A stretch of DNA of 64,000 nucleotides from the NCBI GenBank assembly GCA_017517685.1, contig JAFWYK010000011.1:1-64000 (forward strand), read 5' to 3'. Positions within the stretch are counted from its first letter, which is position 1. Each line of letters starts with the position of its first letter. Shown piece after piece: positions 45,734-54,452 of this stretch. Source of the stretch: Clostridia bacterium. GTDB taxonomy: Bacteria; Bacillota; Clostridia; TANB77; CAG-508. The translations under genes and the position numbers were made by a program. Under the pieces are notes generated by a model. It saw only the letters and a program-made list of their open reading frames with translations. It was not told where the DNA came from and made no database searches.

Positions 45734-47023
45734 TTATTCAGCTATTAAGCAAAGTTCATCTCTTTTTCTCACAACTACATTAACTATTTTATTAGATAAG
45801 TCTTCTTCTGATTTTACTTTGACCATAATATAATTTGCAGTATGACCTTTATAGTATCCTTGTTCATCACATTCTTCAAACAATACTTCTACTGTTTTTC
45901 CAATATATGAATCTAAAAATCTAGTTTCATTATCATCAGATAATTCTAATAATCTTTTACTTCTTATTTCTTTAATATCACCTGGAATTTGCTCAGGCAT
46001 TTCTGAGGCTTTTGTTCCTTTTCTAGGTGAATATTTAAATACATGCATTTTATAAAAGTTAATTTTCTTTAAATACTCGTATGTACATTCAAATTCTTCT
46101 TCTGATTCATTTGGAAAACCAACAATAATATCCGTTGTCAAAATTACATCTTGATAATATTTTCTTAGTCTTTCTACAATAACTTCAAATTCTTCAGCTG
46201 TATATCTTCTATTCATTCTTTTTAAAGTTTCTGTACATCCACTTTGTAAAGATAAATGGAAATGATGACATACTTTTTCAAGTTTAATTAATCTTTCCAT
46301 AAAATCTTCTGTAATCAACAATGGTTCTATTGATCCAAGTCTTATTCTTTCTATACCATCAATTCTATTAATTTCTTCTAATAAATCTATTAATCTATAA
46401 TCTTCTTTAAAATCTCTTCCATATGAAGCTACATGAATACCAGTAACCACAACTTCTTTTATACCACTTTTTGCAATCTCTTTTATTTCTTGAATTACAC
46501 TTTCTGGTTTTCTACTTCTAACTTTTCCTCTTGCAAAAGGAATAATACAATAAGAACAAAATCTATCACAACCATCTTGTACTTTAATAACAGCTCTTGT
46601 TTTTTCTGTATATGTAACTGAACCAAAATCTTCAAAATTTGCATCATATAAAATATTATCTAGTTCTTCTTTTTTATTTTTTTCATCAATATACTTTTCA
46701 ACAAATTCTACTATTTGTGTCTTATCATTTGTCCCTAAACATAAATTTATTTCAGGAATTTGTTCAAGCTCATCTTTTGACACTTGAACGTAGCAACCAA
46801 CAGCTACTACAACAGAATCTGGATTATTCTTTTTAGCTTGTCTTAAAAATTGTCTTGATTTTCTATCAGACATATTTGTAACTGTACAAGTATTTATAAT
46901 ATAAATATCAGCTTTATCATCAAATTCAACTATATCATAACCATGTTCTTTAAAACGTTGTATCATACCATTAGTTTCATATTGATTTACTTTACAACCA
47001 AGTGTTAAAAAACCAACTTTCAT
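45734..47023 (-). CDS. mtaB: tRNA threonylcarbamoyladenosine methylthiotransferase MtaB
   Basis: A radical SAM enzyme that adds a methylthio group to t6A37 of tRNA. The N-terminal domain has TLGCKVNQYETNGM and conserved cysteines (NTCTVT, VGCYVQ). The radical SAM cluster motif is CDRFCSYCIIPFARGKVRSR, and a TRAM-like domain closes the protein. Length 429 is normal. The GCKVNQYE motif and the RGKVRSR segment point to MtaB rather than MiaB. Confidence 0.95.
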   Translation of the reverse strand: MKVGFLTLGCKVNQYETNGMIQRFKEHGYDIVEFDDKADIYIINTCTVTNMSDRKSRQFLRQAKKNNPDSVVVAVGCYVQVSKDELEQIPEINLCLGTNDKTQIVEFVEKYIDEKNKKEELDNILYDANFEDFGSVTYTEKTRAVIKVQDGCDRFCSYCIIPFARGKVRSRKPESVIQEIKEIAKSGIKEVVVTGIHVASYGRDFKEDYRLIDLLEEINRIDGIERIRLGSIEPLLITEDFMERLIKLEKVCHHFHLSLQSGCTETLKRMNRRYTAEEFEVIVERLRKYYQDVILTTDIIVGFPNESEEEFECTYEYLKKINFYKMHVFKYSPRKGTKASEMPEQIPGDIKEIRSKRLLELSDDNETRFLDSYIGKTVEVLFEECDEQGYYKGHTANYIMVKVKSEEDLSNKIVNVVVRKRDELCLIAE

Positions 47024-47103
47024 CTATCATTAATTCCTTTCTTAAAATTTACCTTATTATTATATCACACAAATTCTTTATGTCAACTTTAATTTGCTAT
47101 GCA

Positions 47104-47144
47104 AAAATAAAGAAACACCTATATGTTAATATAAGTGTTTCTTT
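47104..47144 (-). terminator. Terminator of mbl
   Basis: A 16-bp stem (arms 47144-47129 and 47124-47109, one G-U pair on the minus strand) with a 4-nt loop is followed by ATTTTTG. Confidence 0.85.
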
Positions 47145-47171
47145 AGAAAATGTATAAGTATAAGGATTTTA

Positions 47172-48167
47172 TTATCTTCTCATTTTATCCATGATATCTA
47201 GATTATCTAATGCTTTTCCTGTACCTTTAGCAACGCATGAAATTGCATCTTCGGCAATCATAACATTGATTCCAGTTTTTTCTTGTAAAAGTCTATCTAG
47301 ACCATCAATTAAACATCCTCCACCAGTCATATAAATTCCTTTGTCGCTTATATCAGCAGCAAGTTCAGGTGGTGTTTTTTCTAAAACTGAATGAACAGCA
47401 TCTACAATTAACATTGCAGGCTCTTCTAAAGCTTCCATCATTTCACTTGAATATATAGTAATAGTTTTTGGAAGACCTGTTATTAAGTCTCTTCCTCTAA
47501 CATCCATTTCCATATCTTGAATTTTTGGAAATACACAACCAATTTGTTGTTTTAACTCTTCAGCTGTTCTTTCACCAATCATAACATTATGTCTTTTCTT
47601 AATATATTTTACAATATATTCATCAAACTTATCTCCAGCAACTTTAATTGATGAGCTAACAACAGATCCACCAAGTGAAATAACAGCTATATCAGTAGTT
47701 CCACCACCGATATCAACAATCATATTTCCGCATGGTTTTGATATATCTATACCAGCTCCAATTGCTGCTGCGATTGGTTCTTCTATTAAATAAACTTTTC
47801 TAGCTCCTGCATTTGATGCAGCATCTATAACAGCTTTTTTCTCAACTTCTGTTATTTGAGATGGAATACAAATCATAATTCTTGGTGCAAATAAAAATCT
47901 TCCACCAATTTTTCCAATAAAATATTTAAGCATTTTTTCTGTAACTGTATAATCTGAAATAACACCATCTCTAAGAGGTCTTGTTGCTACTATATTACCT
48001 GGTGTTCTACCAAGCATACGTCTAGCTTCATGTCCGACAGCAAGCACTTCACCTGTTATGTTATTAACAGCAACAACAGATGGTTCTCTAAGAACAATTC
48101 CTTTGCCTTTAATGTATGCAATTACTGTGGCTGTACCTAAATCGATACCAATATCTTGTCCGAACAT
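47172..48167 (-). CDS. mbl: Rod-shape actin homologue (MreB/Mbl family)
   Basis: A bacterial actin that guides lateral wall synthesis. Seen are the phosphate-1 motif DIGIDLGTATVIAYIKGKGI, the segment EPIAAAIGAGIDISKP, phosphate-2 MIVDIGGGTTDIAVISLGG and the C-terminal GIYMTGGGCLIDGLD. Of two close ATGs, I choose 48167 because GGGGAG is 7 nt upstream. It is a lone gene not followed by mreCD, which fits Mbl rather than MreB; that is inference. Confidence 0.93.
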   Translation of the reverse strand: MFGQDIGIDLGTATVIAYIKGKGIVLREPSVVAVNNITGEVLAVGHEARRMLGRTPGNIVATRPLRDGVISDYTVTEKMLKYFIGKIGGRFLFAPRIMICIPSQITEVEKKAVIDAASNAGARKVYLIEEPIAAAIGAGIDISKPCGNMIVDIGGGTTDIAVISLGGSVVSSSIKVAGDKFDEYIVKYIKKRHNVMIGERTAEELKQQIGCVFPKIQDMEMDVRGRDLITGLPKTITIYSSEMMEALEEPAMLIVDAVHSVLEKTPPELAADISDKGIYMTGGGCLIDGLDRLLQEKTGINVMIAEDAISCVAKGTGKALDNLDIMDKMRR

Positions 48168-48223
48168 TAACATTCTCCCCTTTTGTATTTTTTCAAAGTT
48201 TTGTATATTACATTTGCGTTACG

Positions 48224-48252
48224 ATTATATTACATTACAAAAGAAATATCAA
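48224..48252 (-). promoter_or_regulatory. mbl promoter
   Basis: TTGATA (48252-48247) and TATAAT (48229-48224) are 17 bp apart on the minus strand. No stem-loop is seen at the predicted 5' end. Confidence 0.65.
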
Positions 48253-48342
48253 CCCTTTTTATAATTAAAATTTGAAAAATATTTTTCACTATATAATATT
48301 TTCCAATTATTTTCTTTTTTATTCTTTATTTTTCATTTTTGT

Positions 48343-48371
48343 TTGTATTAATCCCATAGTTGTGCTATAAT
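48343..48371 (+). promoter_or_regulatory. Promoter of the GT2 gene
   Basis: TTGTAT (48343-48348) and TATAAT (48366-48371) are 17 bp apart. The start is predicted near 48378, about 20 nt before the TAGGAG ribosome site. Confidence 0.65.
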
Positions 48372-48410
48372 TACATTGTTATTTATTATTGTTTAGGAGC
48401 GAAAATAACT

Positions 48411-49343
48411 ATGGAAAAAATTTCAATTATTGTACCATGCTATAATGAAGAAAAAGCAATTCCGCTATTTTATGAAGAATTATTAAAAAACTTAAAAGAA
48501 TTCCCAAAAACAGTTGAATTTGAAATTTTATTCATTAACGATGGTTCAAAAGACGATACTTTAAAAATAGTAAAAGATTTAGCAAAAAAAGATTCAAAAG
48601 TAAAATATATTTCTTTTTCAAGAAACTTTGGAAAAGAAGCTGCAATATTTGCAGGTCTTGAAAATGCTACTGGTGACTATGTTACATTAATGGATGCAGA
48701 CCTTCAAGATCCACCTTCACTTTTAAAAGAAATGTATCAAGCGGTTACTAAAGAAGGTTATGATGCAGTTGGAACAAGACGTTCTACAAGAAAAGGTGAA
48801 CCAATAATTAGAAGTTTCTTTGCTAGACTTTTCTATAAATTAATTAATAAAATGACAAGTATAGAAATGGTTGATGGAGCTAGAGATTATGTATTTATGA
48901 AAAGAATCGTAGCAGATGCAATTATTTCATTAAAAGAATACAATAGATATACAAAAGGATTATTTAGTTTCGTAGGTTTTAACGTAAAATGGATTGAATA
49001 TAAAAATGTTCAAAGAGTTGCTGGTGAAACAAAATGGTCTTTCTGGAAATTAACAAAATATGCTTTAGAAGCAATTACAGCATTTTCAACAACACCACTA
49101 ATCCTTGCTTCATTTATTGGAATTTTATTTTGTATAATTTCATTTTTACTAATTTTAGTAATTATTGGTAAAACTATCATCTTTGGTGATCCAACTAGTG
49201 GTTGGCCATCACTTGTATGTATAATATTCATGTTAAGTGGTATCCAATTATTCTTCTTAGGTATAATCGGACAATATTTAGCCAAAACATATTTAGAAGT
49301 TAAACAAAGACCAATTTATATTATTAAAGATACAAATATGTAA
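48411..49343 (+). CDS. GT2 glycosyltransferase, DPM/GtrB-like
   Basis: A membrane-bound family 2 glycosyltransferase that probably loads a sugar onto undecaprenyl or dolichyl-like phosphate. The catalytic domain has SIIVPCYNEEKAIPLFYEEL, LFINDGSKDDT and the DxD-type LMDADLQDPPSLL. Two C-terminal TM segments (about 225-290) match GtrB/YkcC-type proteins. The start is the ATG at 48411 after TAGGAG; 310 aa. No flippase or polytopic transferase partner is adjacent, and the sugar is unknown. Confidence 0.9.
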   Translation: MEKISIIVPCYNEEKAIPLFYEELLKNLKEFPKTVEFEILFINDGSKDDTLKIVKDLAKKDSKVKYISFSRNFGKEAAIFAGLENATGDYVTLMDADLQDPPSLLKEMYQAVTKEGYDAVGTRRSTRKGEPIIRSFFARLFYKLINKMTSIEMVDGARDYVFMKRIVADAIISLKEYNRYTKGLFSFVGFNVKWIEYKNVQRVAGETKWSFWKLTKYALEAITAFSTTPLILASFIGILFCIISFLLILVIIGKTIIFGDPTSGWPSLVCIIFMLSGIQLFFLGIIGQYLAKTYLEVKQRPIYIIKDTNM

Positions 49344-49355
49344 TTATAAATTATA

Positions 49356-49387
49356 GAAGTGCTAATTTTAGCACTTCTTTCTTTTTT
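49356..49387. terminator. Terminator between convergent GT2 and DUF421 genes
   Basis: A 9-bp stem (AGAAGTGCT/AGCACTTCT) around a 6-nt A/T loop is followed by TTCTTTCTTTTTTT on the plus strand. It overlaps the stop codon of the minus-strand gene. Confidence 0.75.
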
Positions 49388-50048
49388 TAGCCTGACAATA
49401 AAACGAATTATCTCCATTTATTGTAACCACTAATGCTTCTTCAGGTTTTATTCCAAATTCTTTAGTTTGTTTTTCAAGCCATCTATAATCTTTTCCAATT
49501 AATTTTAAGTTTTCACTCATTACTTTCCCATCTAAAACAAGATCAAACGCTAAACCTTCATATTCAGATTTAATATTTAAATCTTCTATTTTTAAAGCTC
49601 TCTTTTCCGGTTTTGGTACAACGCTAATTTGTCCTGACGTTTCTAAAATTACATATTCAACATCACCTAAGTTAAATACATCTTTTTCCCTTAATCTTTC
49701 TTGAAGTTCATTAATAGTAATAGATTCTTTTTTTAGTGCTTCTTCTTCAATTCTACCTTTATTAATCAATATTCTTGGCTTACCACAAAAAATTTCTCTT
49801 CCCTTTACACTTCTCATATTAATAAAGGAAATTATCATATGCATTAAAAATAAAATCGAAACTGAGACAAGAGCATTTAAAAGAGAAGCCTTTTCATCAT
49901 ATATTGGAACTGCTGCAGTATCAGCAATAATCATCGATATTACAAGTTCAAAAGTTTGAATTTGACCTAGTTCTCTTTTTCCCATTAATCTCATTATTAA
50001 TAATAAGAAAACATATATAATTACAGTTTTTACTATAACCATTAACAT
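49368..50048 (-). CDS. DUF421 (YetF-like) membrane protein
   Basis: A 226-residue protein of the YetF/YdfR/YrbG family. Three N-terminal TM segments include RLMGKRELGQIQTFELVISM, followed by the soluble DUF421 domain (CGKPRILINKGRIEEEALKK, NLGDVEYVILETSGQISVVP). In Bacillus such proteins are spore or membrane associated; the function is unknown. It is a single gene, divergent from a holin-like gene. Confidence 0.9.
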   Translation of the reverse strand: MLMVIVKTVIIYVFLLLIMRLMGKRELGQIQTFELVISMIIADTAAVPIYDEKASLLNALVSVSILFLMHMIISFINMRSVKGREIFCGKPRILINKGRIEEEALKKESITINELQERLREKDVFNLGDVEYVILETSGQISVVPKPEKRALKIEDLNIKSEYEGLAFDLVLDGKVMSENLKLIGKDYRWLEKQTKEFGIKPEEALVVTINGDNSFYCQAKKRKKC

Positions 50049-50183
50049 TTTTAAACCTCAATATACAAATTTTATATGAATATTTTTTGCAAAAAATATC
50101 AAAATATACTTATATTATTAATTTAAATTTAAAAATTTAAATCAATATTTATATATACTTTTAAAGCAAGGAGGTAAAAATAA

Positions 50184-50564
50184 ATGGAAAACAATAATTC
50201 AAGCACACAATCTTCACGTGCAACCATGGGCGCCTTTGGGCAAATAGTTGGAAGATTTATTGTAGCAGCAATTATTTTAGGAATAACAGCTTTCTTTACA
50301 CCTGGTTTTTCTATTAATAATATATGGTCACTTGCAATGTCTGCCTTAGTATTAACTGTTATGGATTATCTTATTGTAAAGTTTACTGGACTTCATGCAA
50401 TGGCTTTTGGTAAAGGATTTGTTGGATTCATGCTAGCTGTTATTACACTTTATGCAACACAATTCTTTGTTGCTGGATATTCAATATCTTGGATGGCTGC
50501 AATCGTTGGTGCTTTAATATATGGTATAATCGATTATATTATGCCTGGCGAACAAAGTATGTAA
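50184..50564 (+). CDS. Small holin-like membrane protein
   Basis: A 126-residue protein with a polar N-terminus and four TM segments, similar to the phage holin 4_2 (DUF360-type) superfamily that is common in chromosomes and usually not phage-linked. It ends with GIIDYIMPGEQSM. The ribosome site AAGGAGG is 8 nt upstream. No lysis or phage genes are nearby, so a membrane housekeeping role is more likely than lysis. Confidence 0.75.
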   Translation: MENNNSSTQSSRATMGAFGQIVGRFIVAAIILGITAFFTPGFSINNIWSLAMSALVLTVMDYLIVKFTGLHAMAFGKGFVGFMLAVITLYATQFFVAGYSISWMAAIVGALIYGIIDYIMPGEQSM

Positions 50565-50570
50565 CAAAAA

Positions 50571-50610
50571 AAGAGGATTTAAAAGTAGTTTCTTACTTTT
50601 AAGCCCTCTT
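50571..50610. terminator. Bidirectional terminator between holin-like gene and ileS
   Basis: Arms AAGAGG..TTAAAAGTA and TACTTTTAA..CCTCTT pair with a small internal mismatch. The hairpin is bordered by A runs on the left and T runs on the right. Confidence 0.75.
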
Positions 50611-50621
50611 AATTTTTTAAA

Positions 50622-53396
50622 CTATATTAAGTTATCTCTACATCTTTCACATAGTGTTGGGTGTTCTGCACTTTCACCTACTGTTGTTGAATACATCCAG
50701 CATCTTTCACATTTTTCGCCTTCTGCTCTTTCAACTTTAACTCCGATTGCAACTTCTGCATCTTCATTTCTTCTATTTTCTTTAACACTAGCTGCAGATA
50801 CCATTAAAATTTCTTTTAATAAGTTTTCTTTATCTTTTAAGAATTCGTATTCATCACCTTCAGCAAATAATGTTACTTGAGCTTCTTGTGATAAACCAAT
50901 TTCTTTATTAGCTCTTGCTACTTCTAATTTTTTAGCAACTTCTTCTTTAACTTTAATTAATTTAGCCCATTTTAATGATAATTCTTCATTTTCATAAAGT
51001 GGATTTACTTCTGGATAACTTTCAAGCATTACACTTTCAGTGTTTTCTCCGTCTTTATGAGCCATGTAAGACCAAATTTCTTCTGCTGTAAAACATGTCA
51101 TTGGAGCTAATATTCTTACTAAGCTAGATAAAATTTCATGCATAACAGTTTGAGCTGCTCTTCTTTCAACAGAATCTGGTTTTGAAGTATATAGTCTATC
51201 TTTGATTATATCTAAATAGAATTGACTCATATCAACAACACAGAATTGATTGATTGCTTGATATGCTTCATGGAATTCATATGTATCATATGCTTTTGTA
51301 CATGTAGCAATTAATCTATTTAATCTTGTTAATGCCCATTTATCAATTTCTTGTAAATCTTCATAAGCAACTGGACTATTTACATCAAAGTCAGATGTAT
51401 TTCCTAAAATATATCTAGCTGTATTTCTTATTTTTCTGTATACTTCAGTTACTTGTTTAATAATGTTTTTAGAAACACTTACGTCTGATTTATAATCAGA
51501 TGCTAAAACCCAAAGTCTTAATACGTCAGCTCCTGATTCTTTAATAATTTCTTGTGGAGCAACAACGTTTCCTATAGATTTAGACATTTTTCTTCCTTGC
51601 TCATCAACTGTATAACCATGAGTTAAAACTTCTTTATATGGAGCTTTACCTTTTACAGCAACTGATGTTAAAAGTGAAGATTGGAACCAACCTCTATATT
51701 GATCACTTCCTTCTAAGTACATATCTGCTTCTGGAAGACCACGTTCTGCAAGAACTGATTCATGTGTTGAACCAGAATCAAACCAAACGTCCATAATATC
51801 TGTTCCTTTTTTGAAACTTGTGCATCCGCATTCACATTTTGCTCCTGCTGGCATTAATTCTTCTTCAGATAATCCAAACCATGCATTTGTTCCTTGTTCT
51901 TTAACAATTCCTTGAACTTTATCTAAACTTTCTGGTGTAACATATTCTTTTTCACAATCTTTACAATAGAATACTGGTATTGGAACTCCCCATGTTCTTT
52001 GACGAGAAATACACCAATCATTTCTATCTTCGATCATTTTTGAAATTCTTTCTTCACCCCAAGCTGGATACCATTTAACTGATTTAATAGCATCTAAAGA
52101 TTCTTTTCTGAATCCATCAACAGATGCAAACCATTGACTTGTAGCTCTAAATATAACTGGTTTTTTACATCTCCAGCAATGTGGATATGAATGGTTAACA
52201 ACTTCACTAGCAAGAAGTAAGTTATTTTCTTCTAACCATTTGATTATTTCTTTATCAGATTTAGCATAGTACATATCTTTGAATGGACCAGCACCTTCTC
52301 CTCTTTGTACACCTTTTGAGTCAACTGTTACTATAATTTCACTATTATGTTTTAATCCTAGTAAATAGTCTTCTTTACCATAACTTGGTGCAACGTGTAC
52401 ACAACCAGAACCTGTTCCAAGTTCTACATTTACAGAATCTTCTGTTCCTGTAACAACTGTTGAAGTTCTATCTAAGAATGGATGTTTACATACTATTCCC
52501 GCTAATGCTTTTCCTTTAAATTCTTGTTCAACTTCGTATTCTTCTATCTTAGCAATTTTCATTACTTGTTCAACTAAGTCTTTAGCAAAGATTAATCTTT
52601 CTGTTCCAACTTTTACTAGCGCATAATCAATATCTTCACCAACAGCAATTAATGTATTACCTGGTAATGTCCATGGTGTTGTTGTCCAAATTACTACTGA
52701 TGTTTCATCTCTTTGGATTAATCCTTTTCCATCAACAACAGGGAATTTAACATATGCTGTATTTGAGTTAATATCTTTATATTCAATTTCAGCTTCAGCT
52801 AAAGCTGTTTCGCAATCTGTACACCAGTATACTGGTTTTAATCCTTTATAGATATATCCTTTTTTATACATATCAGCAAATACACCAACTTGTTTTGCTT
52901 CCATTTGTGGTTGATATGTGATATATGGATTTTCCCAATCACCTAAAACACCTAAACGTTTAAATCCTTCTGTTTGTTTATCTTTATAATCCATTGTAAA
53001 TTGTTTACATGTATCTCTAAATGTATTTACTGGGATTTCATCTCTATTTAATCCTAATTTTTCAATAGCTTTTTTCTCTGTTGGCATACCATGAGTATCA
53101 TATCCTGGTATAAATGGTGTATAAAAACCTTTTAAGTTTTTATATCTTACTATTGTGTCTTTTAATACTTTATTTAATGCGTGTCCAATATGGATTTCTC
53201 CGTTTGCATATGGTGGTCCATCATGTAAAACAAATGGTGTTTTTCCTTCATTTTTCTTTAACATTTTTTCATATAAACCATTATTAAATACTCTTGCTTG
53301 TATTTTTGGTTCATTTTCTGGAAGACTTGCTCTCATTGGGAAGTCTGTTTTAGGTAAATTTAATGTTTTACCATAATCTTTTTTCTCTTCGCACAT
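50622..53396 (-). CDS. ileS: Isoleucyl-tRNA synthetase
   Basis: A class I synthetase charging tRNA-Ile, with an editing domain. Motifs: GEIHIGHALNK (HIGH), TTTPWTLPGNTLIAVGED and the editing region, KMSKSIGNVVAPQEI, and the C-terminal zinc finger CERCWMYSTTVGE with CERCRDN. Length 924 is normal. It lies 38 bp downstream of a ProX-like tRNA editing gene and both are under an Ile T-box. Confidence 0.98.
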   Translation of the reverse strand: MCEEKKDYGKTLNLPKTDFPMRASLPENEPKIQARVFNNGLYEKMLKKNEGKTPFVLHDGPPYANGEIHIGHALNKVLKDTIVRYKNLKGFYTPFIPGYDTHGMPTEKKAIEKLGLNRDEIPVNTFRDTCKQFTMDYKDKQTEGFKRLGVLGDWENPYITYQPQMEAKQVGVFADMYKKGYIYKGLKPVYWCTDCETALAEAEIEYKDINSNTAYVKFPVVDGKGLIQRDETSVVIWTTTPWTLPGNTLIAVGEDIDYALVKVGTERLIFAKDLVEQVMKIAKIEEYEVEQEFKGKALAGIVCKHPFLDRTSTVVTGTEDSVNVELGTGSGCVHVAPSYGKEDYLLGLKHNSEIIVTVDSKGVQRGEGAGPFKDMYYAKSDKEIIKWLEENNLLLASEVVNHSYPHCWRCKKPVIFRATSQWFASVDGFRKESLDAIKSVKWYPAWGEERISKMIEDRNDWCISRQRTWGVPIPVFYCKDCEKEYVTPESLDKVQGIVKEQGTNAWFGLSEEELMPAGAKCECGCTSFKKGTDIMDVWFDSGSTHESVLAERGLPEADMYLEGSDQYRGWFQSSLLTSVAVKGKAPYKEVLTHGYTVDEQGRKMSKSIGNVVAPQEIIKESGADVLRLWVLASDYKSDVSVSKNIIKQVTEVYRKIRNTARYILGNTSDFDVNSPVAYEDLQEIDKWALTRLNRLIATCTKAYDTYEFHEAYQAINQFCVVDMSQFYLDIIKDRLYTSKPDSVERRAAQTVMHEILSSLVRILAPMTCFTAEEIWSYMAHKDGENTESVMLESYPEVNPLYENEELSLKWAKLIKVKEEVAKKLEVARANKEIGLSQEAQVTLFAEGDEYEFLKDKENLLKEILMVSAASVKENRRNEDAEVAIGVKVERAEGEKCERCWMYSTTVGESAEHPTLCERCRDNLI

Positions 53397-53434
53397 ATTA
53401 ATTCTCCTTTTTTATATATAAATTTTAATTATTT

Positions 53435-53920
53435 TTAAACATTAATATATTTGATTTTATTACCAGCTTCAGTAATATATCTTTCAAGTTCTTGTGGTTT
53501 AATTAAAACTGTTGCAGTATTTACACAAGGATGTACTCCTAAAAGCTCTTCATTTTTTAATGATTCATCCATTACTACTTCTACTTCATTTGCTTCATCA
53601 TTAATTACAGCAAGTGGTGTAACAGCACCTGGTGTTAATTTTAAGTACTTCATTAATCTTTCTTCTGAAGCAAAACTTAATTTTGTACTTCCTATTTTTG
53701 TTGTTACTTCTGCTAGTGGTACTCTTTTTTCTTCGGGAACTACAATTAAAAAATGTCTCTTTCCTTTTTGATCTCTTACAAATAAGTTTTTACAAATTTT
53801 AGCTCCTTCGAATATATTTCCAAGATTATCCATCTCTTCAATTGTATAAACGGGGGTATGTGTAACTTCCTTATATGTAATTTTTAATTCTTCAAGTTTA
53901 TTAATAACTGTTTCTCTCAT
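53435..53920 (-). CDS. YbaK/ProX-type aminoacyl-tRNA deacylase (ProXp-ala/PrdX-like)
   Basis: A 161-residue trans-editing domain like those that hydrolyse Ala-tRNA-Pro. Family segments are EGAKICKNLFVRDQKGKRHF, STKLSFASEERLMKYLKLTP, GAVTPLAVIND and HPCVNTATVLI. Its place between an Ile T-box and ileS is unusual; free-standing ProX proteins are normally linked with proline or stand alone. Specificity is inferred from family resemblance. Confidence 0.9.
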   Translation of the reverse strand: MRETVINKLEELKITYKEVTHTPVYTIEEMDNLGNIFEGAKICKNLFVRDQKGKRHFLIVVPEEKRVPLAEVTTKIGSTKLSFASEERLMKYLKLTPGAVTPLAVINDEANEVEVVMDESLKNEELLGVHPCVNTATVLIKPQELERYITEAGNKIKYINV

Positions 53921-53950
53921 ATATACCTCCTATTTTCTTTATAAAAAAAC

Positions 53951-54190
53951 AAAAAATCGTCTCATCCTAAAAGGACGAAACGATCTATTTCGCGGTACCA
54001 CCTAATATTAACTAATTTTATTTAGTCATCTTTAATCCTTTTAACGCACGGAATGCGGATTACTCTACTTTTATTTTCAAATAATCAACTCTAAGGTGAT
54101 AATAAATAACTTATTATCCTACTAACTTTCACCATTTGTTAGCTCTCTGTAAGGTTTTACATTATTTACCGTATCCTTGTCTTTGTTTTT
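53951..54190 (-). ncRNA. T-box leader, isoleucine specifier
   Basis: Uncharged-tRNA sensing leader. On the minus strand Stem I starts with AGAGAG (54148-54143). The specifier loop reads ATC (54100-54098), followed by ACCTTAGAG, so the codon is Ile. The T-box AGGTGGTACCGCG is at 54003-53991, and its UGGU bulge fits the A73-CCA end of tRNA-Ile. The terminator stem (53984-53956) contains G-U pairs and ends in TTTTTTG. Uncharged tRNA-Ile should stabilise the antiterminator and turn on the ProX-like gene and ileS. Confidence 0.93.
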
Positions 54191-54212
54191 CCATATCAAT
54201 TTTAACAATATT

Positions 54213-54242
54213 ATAATACCATCATTTACATAAATTTGTCAA
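54213..54242 (-). promoter_or_regulatory. Promoter of the T-box operon
   Basis: TTGACA (54242-54237) and TATTAT (54218-54213, within TATTATAAT) are 18 bp apart on the minus strand. Confidence 0.7.
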
Positions 54243-54336
54243 TATTTTACAAATAAAATATATATTAATTATTTTTTCATTCCCTTTATACTCTCCTATT
54301 TCAAGCATTTTTATAGATTTTTATCCTTTTTTGTGA

Positions 54337-54342
54337 TATACT
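54337..54342 (+). promoter_or_regulatory. Candidate extended -10 for the ABC gene
   Basis: TGTGATATACT gives an extended -10 (TGA-TATACT) without a good -35. It would leave a leader of about 100 nt ahead of the strong GGAAGGAGATG ribosome site. The remainder of 54243-54452 is AT-rich intergenic DNA in which I see nothing else. Confidence 0.35.
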
Positions 54343-54452
54343 TATGTTAACTATATCTTTTGTAGTCAAAAAAGTAAAACTTTACATTGGCGAAAAAAGC
54401 TATAGAGATGCACATTGATAATTAAATAGAATTTTAGGAAGGAGATGTAAAA

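Noticed and set aside
50121..50142. AT-only palindrome upstream of the holin-like gene
   Set aside because: Nine-base arms made only of A and T in AT-rich DNA are expected by chance. There is no evidence for an operator.
50184..50564. Phage remnant because of a holin-like protein
   Set aside because: No endolysin, structural or integrase genes nearby. This family is common as ordinary chromosomal membrane proteins.
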